This document shows, piece after piece, positions 47,458-56,177 of a DNA stretch of 64,000 bases. The position numbers and the translations under genes are program-made. The notes beneath the pieces are model-generated. The model ran no database searches. It was not told the DNA's origin and saw only the letters and a program-made list of their open reading frames with translations. Each line of letters starts with the position of its first letter. Positions within the stretch are counted from its first letter, which is position 1. The stretch comes from Loripinus fragilis (taxonomy: Eukaryota; Mollusca; Bivalvia; Lucinida; Lucinidae): assembly GCA_964019695.1 (NCBI GenBank), contig OZ026525.1, positions 70,229,753 through 70,293,752 on the forward strand, given 5' to 3'.

Positions 47458-48126
47458 ATGGCAGAACAGATGTTAAGTACGACAAAAAGGATTACTGGCT
47501 TAAACTGGGACATTAGTAAAAATACGATTACTATTAAAACTTTCAATTCGATTAATTTAAAAAAGGAAAATAGTGAGATAAAAATCGAGTTTTTAGATGA
47601 AAATCGCAGAAGATGTCAGTTAAGTATGGCCACTTTCAATAACTTATGCGATTTAAGAGACAGTATTGTACAAATGTCATCATTAGTTAAAGAAACAAAT
47701 AAATGGAAATGCGAAACTATTCAAGCTGAGCATTATGCAGCATCCTACCCTACACTTTTGCTGGAATCTATTTCAAAATTCGAATTTGCCAAAGCATTGA
47801 TCGCAAACTTGCCAGCAGTGCAAAGATTTAACTGTATAGGTTGTCAGCTCAAATCAACAGAACATCAATGTCTTTTGTTATCAACTGAAGAAAAACTTCA
47901 GCTCTGGTTCGATAATTTACTAGCTATGGTTGATGAACGTCATGTAACTCAAGAAATTGAAAAACATTGTAGTGTTTTTGACTTTATCGAGAAAAAATCC
48001 CCTGAACAGTTTATAGGCAAAATCTCTGACAATGACTTGTGTATAGAAATGAAAACAGACAAATGGAAAACTTCTCTCTTAGAAACAGCAATTCGTCTCA
48101 CGCATCTTGAATCTAGATTTCAGTGA
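47458..48126 (+). CDS. Hypothetical Maverick protein with CxxC...HxC motif
   Basis: 222 residues from an ATG that follows a TATA-like element. Residues about 15-75 have a beta-rich then helical pattern (NTITIKTFNSI, EIKIEFLDENRRR, then CDLRDSIVQMSSLV) that could be a diverged PC4-type domain. Residues about 122-136 hold CIGCQLKSTEHQC, a probable zinc-binding CCHC arrangement. The rest is helical. The role is unknown. With the neighbouring PC4-like gene it suggests a pair of DNA-binding accessory proteins. Confidence 0.6.
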   Translation: MAEQMLSTTKRITGLNWDISKNTITIKTFNSINLKKENSEIKIEFLDENRRRCQLSMATFNNLCDLRDSIVQMSSLVKETNKWKCETIQAEHYAASYPTLLLESISKFEFAKALIANLPAVQRFNCIGCQLKSTEHQCLLLSTEEKLQLWFDNLLAMVDERHVTQEIEKHCSVFDFIEKKSPEQFIGKISDNDLCIEMKTDKWKTSLLETAIRLTHLESRFQ

Positions 48127-48772
48127 GTGATAAAAGAGAATTAGTTCAAACTATATATTTACTAGTTGATGTTGTGTGTACTCGCATATTGATAAAAATA
48201 TTTCTCTTAGTGCTTGAGGTGTAAGCTGCCTGATTACACATGGTGTACCACTCTTAGGGCGAAACACTTAGAGTTACAACTGAATAAGACTTGTTTGAAG
48301 GTGTTTGTCCCCGCGATAGAGTGGGAATATTATTCAGACCAATTGTTTATTATAGTCTATATTTTGCATGGGCGTGTTAACGTAATAGTGTATTATACTG
48401 TAGTTTTATTGTATTAATTGAGAGAATGAAATAAAATAAAAAAAAACATCAACTTGTATGTATGATATATCCTAAATTTTGTTTTTATTGAAGTTTTACG
48501 GCCCTGTCAACAATCGGGTCGAATAGTTTACCTACTGACACTTCTTGGACAGGCTTATACATAAGTGGTTAACCAGTACAGTCTTTTCTCATAAACTGAT
48601 AACTGCCCTTCTTGAACCAATGTCCTAAAATAACTTTAAGCTGGGGTTATAAATCAATTTTTTCCCTTTCAGATTACCTAGTAACATTATGCATGGAGGA
48701 TCTAACTGAATTCTCCACATTATTGGAGTTATATAAACATACAAAGGTGGCTTTTATATTTGTAGTAAAAAT
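48127..48772. promoter_or_regulatory. Spacer with TATA box before the integrase region
   Basis: TATATAAA at 48730-48737 lies ~36 bp before the ATG at 48773. The rest of the interval shows no coding pattern. Confidence 0.45.
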
Positions 48773-48967
48773 ATGATTCTGACATTATTGTATTTATTTC
48801 ACGAGTATGTGGCTAAGTCATTTATTCCCTATTACAAATTGAGAAGCGAAGCGTTTGAAGCATCAAACCGACTGATTGAATGTTGGGAAGAGCAATTCGC
48901 TAGAAAGAAAAGAAAATTGAAGAAAACACAGATATATCTTGAAAATGACAAAGAAACTGTCATATAG
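48773..48967 (+). CDS. Small hypothetical ORF overlapping the integrase start
   Basis: 64 residues: a hydrophobic start (ILTLLYLFHEYVAKSFIPYY) and a basic C-terminus (RKKRKLKKTQ). The ATG is well placed downstream of a TATA box. It overlaps the integrase start (48945) by 23 bp in another frame. No family recognised. Confidence 0.4.
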   Translation: MILTLLYLFHEYVAKSFIPYYKLRSEAFEASNRLIECWEEQFARKKRKLKKTQIYLENDKETVI

Positions 48968-50069
48968 GCAAAAAAAGATCTTGAACGACTATTATTTTAA
49001 CGTTTCTAATCCCGCTGCTTATGCTGGTTCCGAAAAGCTATTAAGAGTGCTAAACAAAAAATATCCAAAGGTATTTACGAAATCGGCGATCGATGCCTGG
49101 TTAACGGGTGTGGATGCATATTCTGTTTCTAAAACACCCAGAAGGAGATTCAAGACACCGAAAATAGTCGTGACACATATACATGAACAGTTAGAAATAG
49201 ATTTAGCTGCAGTTGAAAATTTGAGCAAATATAACGATGGTGTACGTTTTTTATTATTCATCCTTGACGTTTTCTCGCGTTATCTTTGGGTGAAACCACT
49301 GAAAGACAAACGAGGGCAGAGCATATTGAATGCGCTGTGACCAATTATTACACAGCTGAAGGTCAAGAAGATCCGCAGTGACCACGGGAGTGAATTTGTG
49401 AATAAAGTCGTGCAAAACTATTTGAAGAAACGGGATATCTATTTTTTTACGACAAATTCACCAGTCCATGCAGCCATGGTAGAAAGAGTTCAGGCCACAT
49501 TTAAAAAGAAACTATACCGTTATTTACGTCACAAGAGAAATAACCGCTACATCGACGACCTCCAAAAACTTGTGGATAGTTATAACGCCACACCCCACAG
49601 AAGTTTGAATTACGTAGCACCCAATGACGTCAACAAAGAAAATGAAGCTTATATTTGGGCTTATATGTATTTAAAGAAGACGGGAAGCAAGAAGACAAGG
49701 AAAATCACTCCATTTCGTTTCAGAGTGGGTGACTACGTTCGTATTTCTTACCTCAGACACCCATTTAGAAAATCTTATGAACAACAATTTACAACGGAAT
49801 TATTCAAGATTAAAAAACGTTGGCGTATTCAAGGATATCCATTTTACAAGTTATCGTCTTGGGATGGTAAAGAAACTATACAGGGTAATTTTTATGAGAC
49901 AGACTTAACACCCGTTGATGCGTCAGACACAGACAAATTGTTCTTCATTGAGAAACTCATCAGAAAGAAAATAATAAATGGACAACTCCATTATCTTGTC
50001 AGGTGGGAAGGGTATCCCACGAGAATGAACTCTTACGTGTTAGCCAGCGAAATTAAGACATTAGCATAA
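48945..50069 (+). pseudogene. Maverick integrase, lineage A, with in-frame TGA
   Basis: A retroviral-type (rve, DDE) integrase that would insert the element. The N-terminal domain begins MTKKLSYRQKKILNDYYFN with the family's NPAAYAGSEKL and WLTGVDAYS signatures. The first catalytic Asp is in LEIDLAAV, the second in RSDHGSEF, and the Glu in MVERVQATF. The C-terminus has a basic VGDYVRISYLRHPF segment and a chromodomain (YLVRWEGYPTRMNSYV). An in-frame TGA at 49338-49340 splits it between the first and second catalytic residues; the frame is otherwise continuous. The stop is followed by C (TGA-C), a context that can be leaky, so readthrough cannot be excluded. Start chosen at ATG 48945 because upstream codons include only TTG. 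Confidence 0.9.
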
Positions 50070-50171
50070 AAAATCAAAGAAACCTGATTCAAGCTTGCTC
50101 TTGATGACCACCAGTGTGGGAAAACAGCTGTTCACAAGTCTGTAATACTTCTGGAGAATCAGCATATCAGA

Positions 50172-50306
50172 ATGGATCACTATGTTTACATTCGAAGTGA
50201 TGACAGTGATGAATATTTCAAAGATAACGAAGCGTATAGCTTTAAAATTCACTTGAACTCCCCGCTTGTGCTTACAGGAGCCTGGAAAGTTGGACTGACA
50301 ATATAA
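50172..50306 (+). pseudogene. Minor capsid protein 5' fragment, lineage A
   Basis: A 44-codon frame reading MDHYVYIRSDDSDEYFKDNE then FKIHLNSPLVLTGAWKVGLT. This matches the start of the complete minor capsid protein at 51242 (FRVHLSRPMRLTGNWSVSLL) in spacing and key residues. It breaks off where the lineage B integrase sequence begins. It lies 102 bp after the lineage A integrase, the same order as in the second set. Confidence 0.8.
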
Positions 50307-51186
50307 TCAGGGTTATCAGTATGTACTCGTACTTCAGGATGTGTTTTCACGATACATCTTTACAGTCCCAATAAGAAATAAAAAGGCTAGCGTAGTTGTA
50401 ACTGCTTTGAAATCTGTGCTTGAAAAAAGCAGCCGTAAGCCTGAGATTTTACGCACTGATAAAGGAAGTGAATTCAAAAACAAGCAAATGGCCAGTTTTC
50501 TGAATGAGCAAGGTATTCATCAAATATTTACGCAAAATGAAACCAAAAGTAATTTTGCTGAGAGAGCTATTCAGAACCTTCGAGCCAAAATGTCACGCAT
50601 GTTTTCACAGAAAAACTCATTTAAATATTTAAAAGAATTACAGGATATAACAAATGGTATCAACAATACTCCAAACCGATCACTTGGTAATATTGAACCT
50701 TCAAGTGTTAATAAGTCAAATGAAGATGAAGTTCGTCTAAATGCGTATCTTGTAAGATCAAACACAAAATTAAAATCTGTCAAAAACACAAGGAAAAAAC
50801 CACATTCAACCACTCGTAAAATGTATAAGAGGCCAGTTTATAAGTTTAAAATCAATGATCGAGTTAGGATAAGTCGCTTAAAAACCCCTTTTCTTAGAGA
50901 AGCAAGTGAAAAATGGACTGGTGAAATTTTTATTATCTCACACAGATATTTGAGAGATAACATCCCAGTATACAAGTTAAAAGAATTTGATCAAATTCCT
51001 CTTTTAGGAACGTATTATACCCAAGAATTGCAGAAAGTAAATATATCTTCTTCAAAAGTTTTTAAAGTGTCTAGCATTTTGAGAAAAAGAAAAGTTAATG
51101 GAAAAACTGAGGTGCTCGTTTCTTGGGAAAACTGGCCTCAGAAATATAATAGTTGGGTACCAGAGCATGACATAGAAAATATTTAA
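50299..51186 (+). pseudogene. Maverick integrase, lineage B, 5' truncated
   Basis: The open frame starts at 50299 with YNQGYQYVLVLQDVFSRY, a few residues past where the first catalytic Asp should be. It continues with RTDKGSEFKN (second Asp), NFAERAIQNLRAKM (Glu), a basic NDRVRISRLKTPF region and an intact chromodomain (VLVSWENWPQKYNSWVPEHD). It is only distantly similar to the integrase 1 kb upstream, so it is not a recent duplicate. The N-terminal zinc-binding-like region and the first Asp are missing; catalytically dead. Confidence 0.88.
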
Positions 51187-51198
51187 ATTATCCACGAG

Positions 51199-51206
51199 TA
51201 TAAAAG
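51199..51206 (+). promoter_or_regulatory. TATA box of the capsid block
   Basis: TATAAAAG followed by a G-run lies 36 bp before the minor capsid ATG. Similar TATA words precede most genes of the element. Confidence 0.6.
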
Positions 51207-51241
51207 GGGGACCCCCTCAACATTTCATCATCACAAGTAAA

Positions 51242-51667
51242 ATGATGACCTTACGGATGGTGTTATCATCTTCTGACAGTACTGAGGTATATAGTGATAA
51301 CAAGCCACACGACTTTAGAGTTCATCTGTCCAGGCCTATGAGACTGACTGGAAATTGGAGTGTGTCTCTTCTCGAATTTTCCATGCCAGTTGTACAAAGC
51401 AAACTACCAACTCATGAATTATTCATATTCGCCAGTATCTGCGGTGATACCATTCTTTCTGGAAAAGAACTCCCTCTACTTAGACGCGTATACTTGACTA
51501 AAGATGACAATATCATCTACCAGTTTCCTTTTGAGGTACCCTTGAGAGTAGGTCAATTTCAAGATATACACATCTATATAAAAGATGCGAATGGTCACCC
51601 TGCATCATTTTTAAATCAGAAAGTGACTGTGACACTTCAGTTAAAAAAACACATATTCATTACTTAG
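51242..51667 (+). CDS. Minor capsid (penton-like) protein
   Basis: 141 residues from the first of two adjacent ATGs. The N-terminal signature of Polinton minor capsid proteins is clear: LSSSDSTEVYSDNKPHDF, VHLSRPMRLTGNWSVSL, LEFSMP. The rest (VYLTKDDNIIYQFPFEVPLR, VTVTLQLKKH) is beta-rich and fits a single jelly roll forming capsid vertices. Transcribed from its own TATA box and followed by core and major capsid genes. It is short relative to many family members, which may carry extra domains. Confidence 0.8.
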   Translation: MMTLRMVLSSSDSTEVYSDNKPHDFRVHLSRPMRLTGNWSVSLLEFSMPVVQSKLPTHELFIFASICGDTILSGKELPLLRRVYLTKDDNIIYQFPFEVPLRVGQFQDIHIYIKDANGHPASFLNQKVTVTLQLKKHIFIT

Positions 51668-51709
51668 TATTGTAGAGGAGACAGATTGAGAAGGTAAACG
51701 TTTTCAAAT

Positions 51710-51886
51710 ATGGCAGGATCTACTTACATTTCAGACCCTCGTATTTGGAAATCATTTTATAAAAACATGATTCATGGAAAATTCAAACCTACTCAATACA
51801 AAGGACGTCAAACTGGAAGAGGTATTGGTAATATGTATGCAAAGAAGCCATACATGATTCCTGTAAATCGTCACGTATCAAAATAA
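51710..51886 (+). pseudogene. Core protein, N-terminal piece ending at an in-frame TAA
   Basis: 58 codons (MAGSTYISDPRIWKSFYKN, then GRGIGNMYAKKPYMIPVNRH) ending VSK-TAA at 51884-51886. The same frame stays open after the stop and enters the basic region described next, so the stop looks like a point mutation in one gene. By position and composition this is the DNA-condensing core protein of Mavericks, comparable to basic adenovirus core proteins. Confidence 0.65.
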
Positions 51887-51961
51887 CCAGAAATAGAGCA
51901 AGTTATCGTAGGAAAACAAATTACACCCGTAACTGCTGTAGAAGAACGAGCAAAAACAGAA

Positions 51962-53545
51962 ATGAAAGAAGCAATTCAAGAAGATATGCCACATGTTCCC
52001 GCGAGTATAAAACGACCAACAAGAAGAAAATCTGTCAGTATGAAAAGCAGATTGAAGAAGAAAGGATCTAAGAAAAAGAAAATCCGAAGGTGGCAGTCCC
52101 GGAAATCATTTCAAAAGTCGCTTAAAGCTCATCATAAGAAAAGAAAAACAACTGGCCGAAGAAGTGGACAGAAGAAGAAAACCAAACCAGTCAAATCTAG
52201 AAAGCGAAAACATTCAGATTTTGGGGGAGACAGTAACGATATATTTTCAAAAAAAATGGCGTATCTCAACGACAAACTAACAGAAATTGGGCAGCCAGCA
52301 GAATTGTCAGTGTTTACTGTCCCCCCAAATCAGGTGGCCATTGAAAAAACATACTTTACTGAATGTAGACCTGTATCCTCTTACAACACTGAAGACACAC
52401 CTATTGAAATCTCAATACCAGGAGGCTCAAATGAATACCTCGATCTTAGGAGAAGTCGCCTGTATGTAAAATGCAAAATACTGAAATCAGATGGTACATC
52501 CCTAGCTTCCAATGAAGAAACCGGAATAATCAATTTACCTCTTCAAAGTTTGTGGTCTCAAATTGATACATATATGAATGGAAAACTTGTAAGCGTTAAT
52601 AGTTCTTATTACCCATGGAAAAGTTATATGAAAGTATTGCTTTCAAATGGAAAAGACATAGCCATGTCACAAATGCAGTCACAGCTTTTCTTTCTGGATG
52701 ATTACGATGTTGATGATGCCAGTGCATCCACTGGCTCGAATGGCGGTTTGGCTGGTCGATACCAATTTACTAAAGAGAGTCAAGTTTTTGACATGGAAGG
52801 ACCACTTTATGAAGATATATTTCTCATTGATAAGTATCTTGTGAATGGAGTGGACATACATCTAAAACTTTTCAGAAACAGAGCAACCTTCTGTATAATG
52901 AGCTCAGAAACTACACCTAACTACAAAATTGAGTTACTTGATGTAGTTTTCAAAGCATGCATGATTCGTGTTGACAGCGGAGTTTTGTTGAATCATGCAG
53001 AAATTCTTAAAGACACAACAGCCAAGTATCCTCTGTCAAGAACAGAACTGAATACATGTCCAAGTGGATCTGGATCATTCATTTGGCAGCATGTGTGGGC
53101 AAATAACTTACCTACCAAAGTGTTCTTTGCTTTTGTAAAACAGGCTGCAGTGAATGGGTCTTGGAAGCATAACCCATTCAATTTCTTGAATGTTGCAGAA
53201 GAAATAGCTTTGTACATAAATGGAGAAAGTGTACCAGCTAGGCCCATGAAGATAGATGTTGGAACAAACAAAAACTATGTGACACGTTTTGTGAACCTGT
53301 TTGAAGTTGCTGAAAAATGGAACAAAGATGCTGGTCTTCAGATTAACAGAAAAATGTTTGATGAAGGTTATGCCATATACGCTTTTAATCTGGCTCCTAG
53401 TGACCTCGGTGAAGAATATATAAATCTGGTACGACAAGGAAGTGTCAGACTTGAGGTGAAGTTTGCCTCAAACACAACAGAAACTTTGAACTGTCTAGCA
53501 TATGCACAGTTCCCAGCATTGTTGGAAATTGCCCATTCACGATAA
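51962..53545 (+). CDS. Basic core-protein tail in one frame with the major capsid protein
   Basis: A 527-residue frame. Residues 1-98 are extremely basic (SRLKKKGSKKKKIRRW, GRRSGQKKKTKP) and end HSDFGGDSNDIF. From Met99 (52256) begins the Polinton major capsid protein, a double jelly-roll hexon-like shell protein: MAYLNDKLTEIGQPAELSVF, then ISIPGGSNEYLDLRRSRLYV, VNGVDIHLKLFRN, FNLAPSDLGEEYI. Capsid proper is ~429 residues, the expected size. Usually these are two genes. Here no stop separates them; TTT-TCA before the AAAAATGG start may be a lost TAA. Internal initiation at 52256 would still give a normal capsid protein. The first ATG is an internal one, as the core gene proper starts at 51710. 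Confidence 0.85.
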   Translation: MKEAIQEDMPHVPASIKRPTRRKSVSMKSRLKKKGSKKKKIRRWQSRKSFQKSLKAHHKKRKTTGRRSGQKKKTKPVKSRKRKHSDFGGDSNDIFSKKMAYLNDKLTEIGQPAELSVFTVPPNQVAIEKTYFTECRPVSSYNTEDTPIEISIPGGSNEYLDLRRSRLYVKCKILKSDGTSLASNEETGIINLPLQSLWSQIDTYMNGKLVSVNSSYYPWKSYMKVLLSNGKDIAMSQMQSQLFFLDDYDVDDASASTGSNGGLAGRYQFTKESQVFDMEGPLYEDIFLIDKYLVNGVDIHLKLFRNRATFCIMSSETTPNYKIELLDVVFKACMIRVDSGVLLNHAEILKDTTAKYPLSRTELNTCPSGSGSFIWQHVWANNLPTKVFFAFVKQAAVNGSWKHNPFNFLNVAEEIALYINGESVPARPMKIDVGTNKNYVTRFVNLFEVAEKWNKDAGLQINRKMFDEGYAIYAFNLAPSDLGEEYINLVRQGSVRLEVKFASNTTETLNCLAYAQFPALLEIAHSR

Positions 53546-53562
53546 GTCAAGTATACACAAGT

Positions 53563-54024
53563 ATGAACTTAGATCAATTGATGTGCGTTATCAAGGAACG
53601 ATTTTGCTTATCTATGATTGCAAGAAAGATCTATTCGCCAGACACATTACCTCAGTATATTAGTTTCTTTCCTTGCGCATATATAGTCAATACGGATCCT
53701 TCGAACCTTCCAGGGGAACACTGGATTGTGTTTTGGTTAGAAGATGCAGTTACATCCGAATATTTTGATAGCTTTGTAAATCTACCAGAGACTTACAGTT
53801 CTAGTTTTGCTGGATTTTTGGAAAGAAATACAGAAACATGTACATATAATAACATTCAATTCCAAAAGAGAGACAGGACAACGTGTGGATATTATGTATT
53901 GTTCTATTTGTTAATGAAATGTGAGAGAAAAAGTATATTAGACATATGCAATATTTTAGATAGTCTTAAATCACCTGATGACTTTGTGTACAGCTATATT
54001 TTGAATCGTTCTAACTGTTTTTAA
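53563..54024 (+). CDS. Adenain-like cysteine maturation protease
   Basis: 153 residues, 17 bp after the capsid stop. The active site is readable: His53 in GEHWIVFW, Asp69 in YFDSF, a Gln near 101 in FQKRDRTTCG, and Cys108 in TCGYYVLFYL. Family members (peptidase C5 / Ulp1-like fold) trim virion proteins during maturation. Appears intact. AATAAA signals follow at 54051-54063, so the capsid-protease transcript may end here. Confidence 0.9.
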   Translation: MNLDQLMCVIKERFCLSMIARKIYSPDTLPQYISFFPCAYIVNTDPSNLPGEHWIVFWLEDAVTSEYFDSFVNLPETYSSSFAGFLERNTETCTYNNIQFQKRDRTTCGYYVLFYLLMKCERKSILDICNILDSLKSPDDFVYSYILNRSNCF

Positions 54025-54050
54025 TGTATGTAGTATTATGATGTCTTGGT

Positions 54051-54063
54051 AATAAAAAAATAA
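54051..54063 (+). terminator. Polyadenylation signals after the protease gene
   Basis: Overlapping AATAAA words 27 bp after the protease stop. Confidence 0.55.
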
Positions 54064-54157
54064 ATACAAAATGAAATGTTGTTTTAATGTAGTATCCTAT
54101 AAAATCAACCTTTTGAAGATAGTTTGTAATTAAGTTACTAGCACCTACACGCTAAAC

Positions 54158-54394
54158 ATGGAAGAACATATAGATGAAGAAAAATGGTGGCAAAAGAATT
54201 CTCTTTTACCATTTCACTCCAGTACAACTATCTTGGTATCCAGTTCAACTATGACAGGAAAGTCAGAGCTTATACGTAAAATGTTGAAGAAGTCATCAGG
54301 CATGTTTGAGGTTTCGCCCAAACGTATTATATATGCCTTTTGCGAGTATCAAAATTCACTTCTTGACTCAAAATGCTCACAAATATCAATTTAA
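54158..54394 (+). pseudogene. Packaging ATPase 5' fragment, lineage B
   Basis: Starts MEEHIDEEKWWQKN and contains a P-loop STMTGKSELIRKML, then VSPKRIIYAFCEYQNSLL. It matches the beginning of the complete ATPase at 54739 (IIVVASTGCGKTHLVYQLL, APKSVIYCFNVYQKPLF) at roughly a third of positions. It stops after ~70 residues, with no Walker B. The genuine match ends about 54365, where protease-like sequence begins. Confidence 0.75.
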
Positions 54395-54527
54395 TGACAA
54401 AAAACTACAAAACGATCGTTCGAAAGTTTGTGGTGAATATTCGGTTCTCTATTTACTTTGTAAAGCGCGAGGATATACTATGGGGGAGATAGTTGATAGA
54501 CTTTCATTTGATCACAGTGACCAATAA
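54371..54527 (+). pseudogene. Adenain-like protease 3' fragment, lineage A
   Basis: In a second frame, QFNDKKLQNDRSKVCGEYSV then LYLLCKARGYTMGEIVDRL gives the Gln and the nucleophile Cys region and C-terminus of an adenain-like protease. The catalytic His and Asp part is absent. It differs strongly from the intact protease at 53563. It is fused behind the ATPase 5' fragment. Confidence 0.75.
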
Positions 54528-54689
54528 GTATATGATTTGAGAAAAATGTTTTTTACATGTGCTTTTCATCTCCTCAGACCATTTGTACAAATAATCAGAA
54601 TTTTAAGCCACTGATAAAAAATATTGGACTTTAAAATTGAGTTATTAAAATATTTTTATTCATACTTGGGCTTCTCTTTTTTCAATTCC

Positions 54690-54698
54690 TATAAAAAG
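54690..54698 (+). promoter_or_regulatory. TATA box of the ATPase gene
   Basis: TATAAAAAG, 40 bp before the ATPase ATG. Confidence 0.6.
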
Positions 54699-54738
54699 AC
54701 TCTGCAACTCATAGTACACGTCAGATTGACTTAACACA

Positions 54739-55404
54739 ATGTCTCGAACAGCAATTATACCGTTTCAAACACCTTCAAATATTATAGTGGTTGCAAGCAC
54801 GGGCTGTGGTAAAACACATCTAGTCTACCAACTTTTGCAAAATGCCTCTGTAATGTTTGAATCTGCACCTAAATCTGTAATTTATTGCTTTAATGTCTAT
54901 CAAAAACCTTTGTTCGACCAGATGAAGACTGAAATTAAAAACATAGAATTCTTCGAAGGGTTGCCAGGTAGAGAAAACTTACATGAAAGGAATAAAATCA
55001 ACAGTGGTCATAAAATAATTGTATTAGATGACCTTTTACAAAAGGCAAGCACAAGTAATGATATTGTTGACTTGTTTTGTGTACTGTCTAGCCATATGAC
55101 CTATACGGTGTTTTTTTTAGTTCAAAACGTCTTCGGTGATTCGAAAAAGCTGAGAACGATATCACTGAATGCACATTATTTCGTCATCTTTAAAAATCAA
55201 CGTCATCAAGGACAAGTCCAGACGTTAGGATCTCAAATTTTTCCTGGGCAAACGGCGTTTTTCATGGATGCATATAAAAAGGCCGTTTCACGACCATATG
55301 GCTATTTATTAATAGACATTCACCCGAGAGGAAACCCATCTTATGCTTTACGAAGCAATATTTTACCGAATGAAACCACGCTAGTGTACAAACCACTAAA
55401 ATGA
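54739..55404 (+). CDS. FtsK/HerA-type genome packaging ATPase, lineage A
   Basis: 221 residues. Walker A ASTGCGKT (19-26), Walker B KIIVLDD (92-98) and the family's FLVQNVFG sensor segment, then FVIFKNQRHQGQ and an arginine-bearing SRPYGYLLIDIHPR. Such ATPases pump DNA into the capsid. The frame is intact with its own TATA box. The stop overlaps the next start (ATGA), implying coupled expression. It follows the lineage A protease remnant and is therefore assigned to the resident lineage. Confidence 0.9.
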   Translation: MSRTAIIPFQTPSNIIVVASTGCGKTHLVYQLLQNASVMFESAPKSVIYCFNVYQKPLFDQMKTEIKNIEFFEGLPGRENLHERNKINSGHKIIVLDDLLQKASTSNDIVDLFCVLSSHMTYTVFFLVQNVFGDSKKLRTISLNAHYFVIFKNQRHQGQVQTLGSQIFPGQTAFFMDAYKKAVSRPYGYLLIDIHPRGNPSYALRSNILPNETTLVYKPLK

Positions 55405-55754
55405 AAGCCGTAGAAGACCAAATACATTTTCTATACCTTTATACAACATCTTCTCGACAACAACATCATGCACTGATTAAAACGATGTCAAAGCCACAGT
55501 TGCATGCTCTTCTAGAAGTGGATTTCAATGTACTGAAAGGAACAGTTGATCTTAGCAAGAGCAATAAAACTCTGCTTGGTCGTTATAAAAAGATCATTCG
55601 ACAAGTTGTTGATCGACGTGCAAGTGTGAAAGAGAAAAGATATTTGCTACAAAAATATTCAAACATATTCAGATTAATTATACAGTTGGGTTTGAAGCGA
55701 ATTGAAGATAGACATGGCTCAAGAGCTAGTCTTAATACCAAAAGAAGAGTATGA
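55401..55754 (+). CDS. Small conserved Maverick protein (putative virion component)
   Basis: 117 residues, starting in an ATGA overlap with the ATPase stop. The pattern HALIKTMSKPQLHALLEVDF, NVLKGTVDLS, KKIIRQVVDRRASVKEKRYLL is one I recognise from small ORFs next to the ATPase in animal Mavericks. The usual hydrophobic C-terminus is only partly present (FRLIIQLGL). The function is unproven. It overlaps the next gene by 41 bp. Confidence 0.6.
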   Translation: MKAVEDQIHFLYLYTTSSRQQHHALIKTMSKPQLHALLEVDFNVLKGTVDLSKSNKTLLGRYKKIIRQVVDRRASVKEKRYLLQKYSNIFRLIIQLGLKRIEDRHGSRASLNTKRRV

Positions 55755-56151
55755 GTTATTATTGTCAAAACAGAAACGAACAGCAGACTATATAATTAAT
55801 CAAGATGAAGGAGCGTCAGTTAATCAATCGGTAAACAACAAACAGAACTCAACTTTAATGGAATCAAATAAAGAGGACTTGAGCCAAGATCAAGAAGCAC
55901 CTGTTAAGGAATCGTTAAACAACGTACAGAAATTAAATGAGTCAAAAAAGGAGGAGAATGCGAAATTCATGAAAGCTGTTCAAGAGTCTAGATCTGCGAT
56001 GAAAGGAGCAGGTAAAAAATATGTGAGACAATCCATCGAACAGTTTTTAACACTTGCAGGATCAAAATACCAGAGAAAGAATTCCAAGTCAAAGGGAAAG
56101 AATTCCAAGACAAAGAGAAATTCGATCCAACAGAGATGGATTCATTATTGA
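55714..56151 (+). CDS. Small Maverick protein MAQELVLIPK-type
   Basis: 145 residues from ATG 55714 (MAQELVLIPKEEYELLL); an in-frame ATG 12 bp upstream is less like the family. The N-terminal motif is typical of a small putative virion protein of Polintons. The middle is acidic/Asn-rich with two similar segments (SVNQSVNNKQN, VKESLNNVQKLN). The C-terminus is basic (YQRKNSKSKGKNSKTKRN). The terminal residues may be altered by a frame change near 56110, since another frame stays open to about 56207. Confidence 0.6.
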   Translation: MAQELVLIPKEEYELLLSKQKRTADYIINQDEGASVNQSVNNKQNSTLMESNKEDLSQDQEAPVKESLNNVQKLNESKKEENAKFMKAVQESRSAMKGAGKKYVRQSIEQFLTLAGSKYQRKNSKSKGKNSKTKRNSIQQRWIHY

Positions 56152-56177
56152 ATATGCAACATTTTTGGACTGTCACG

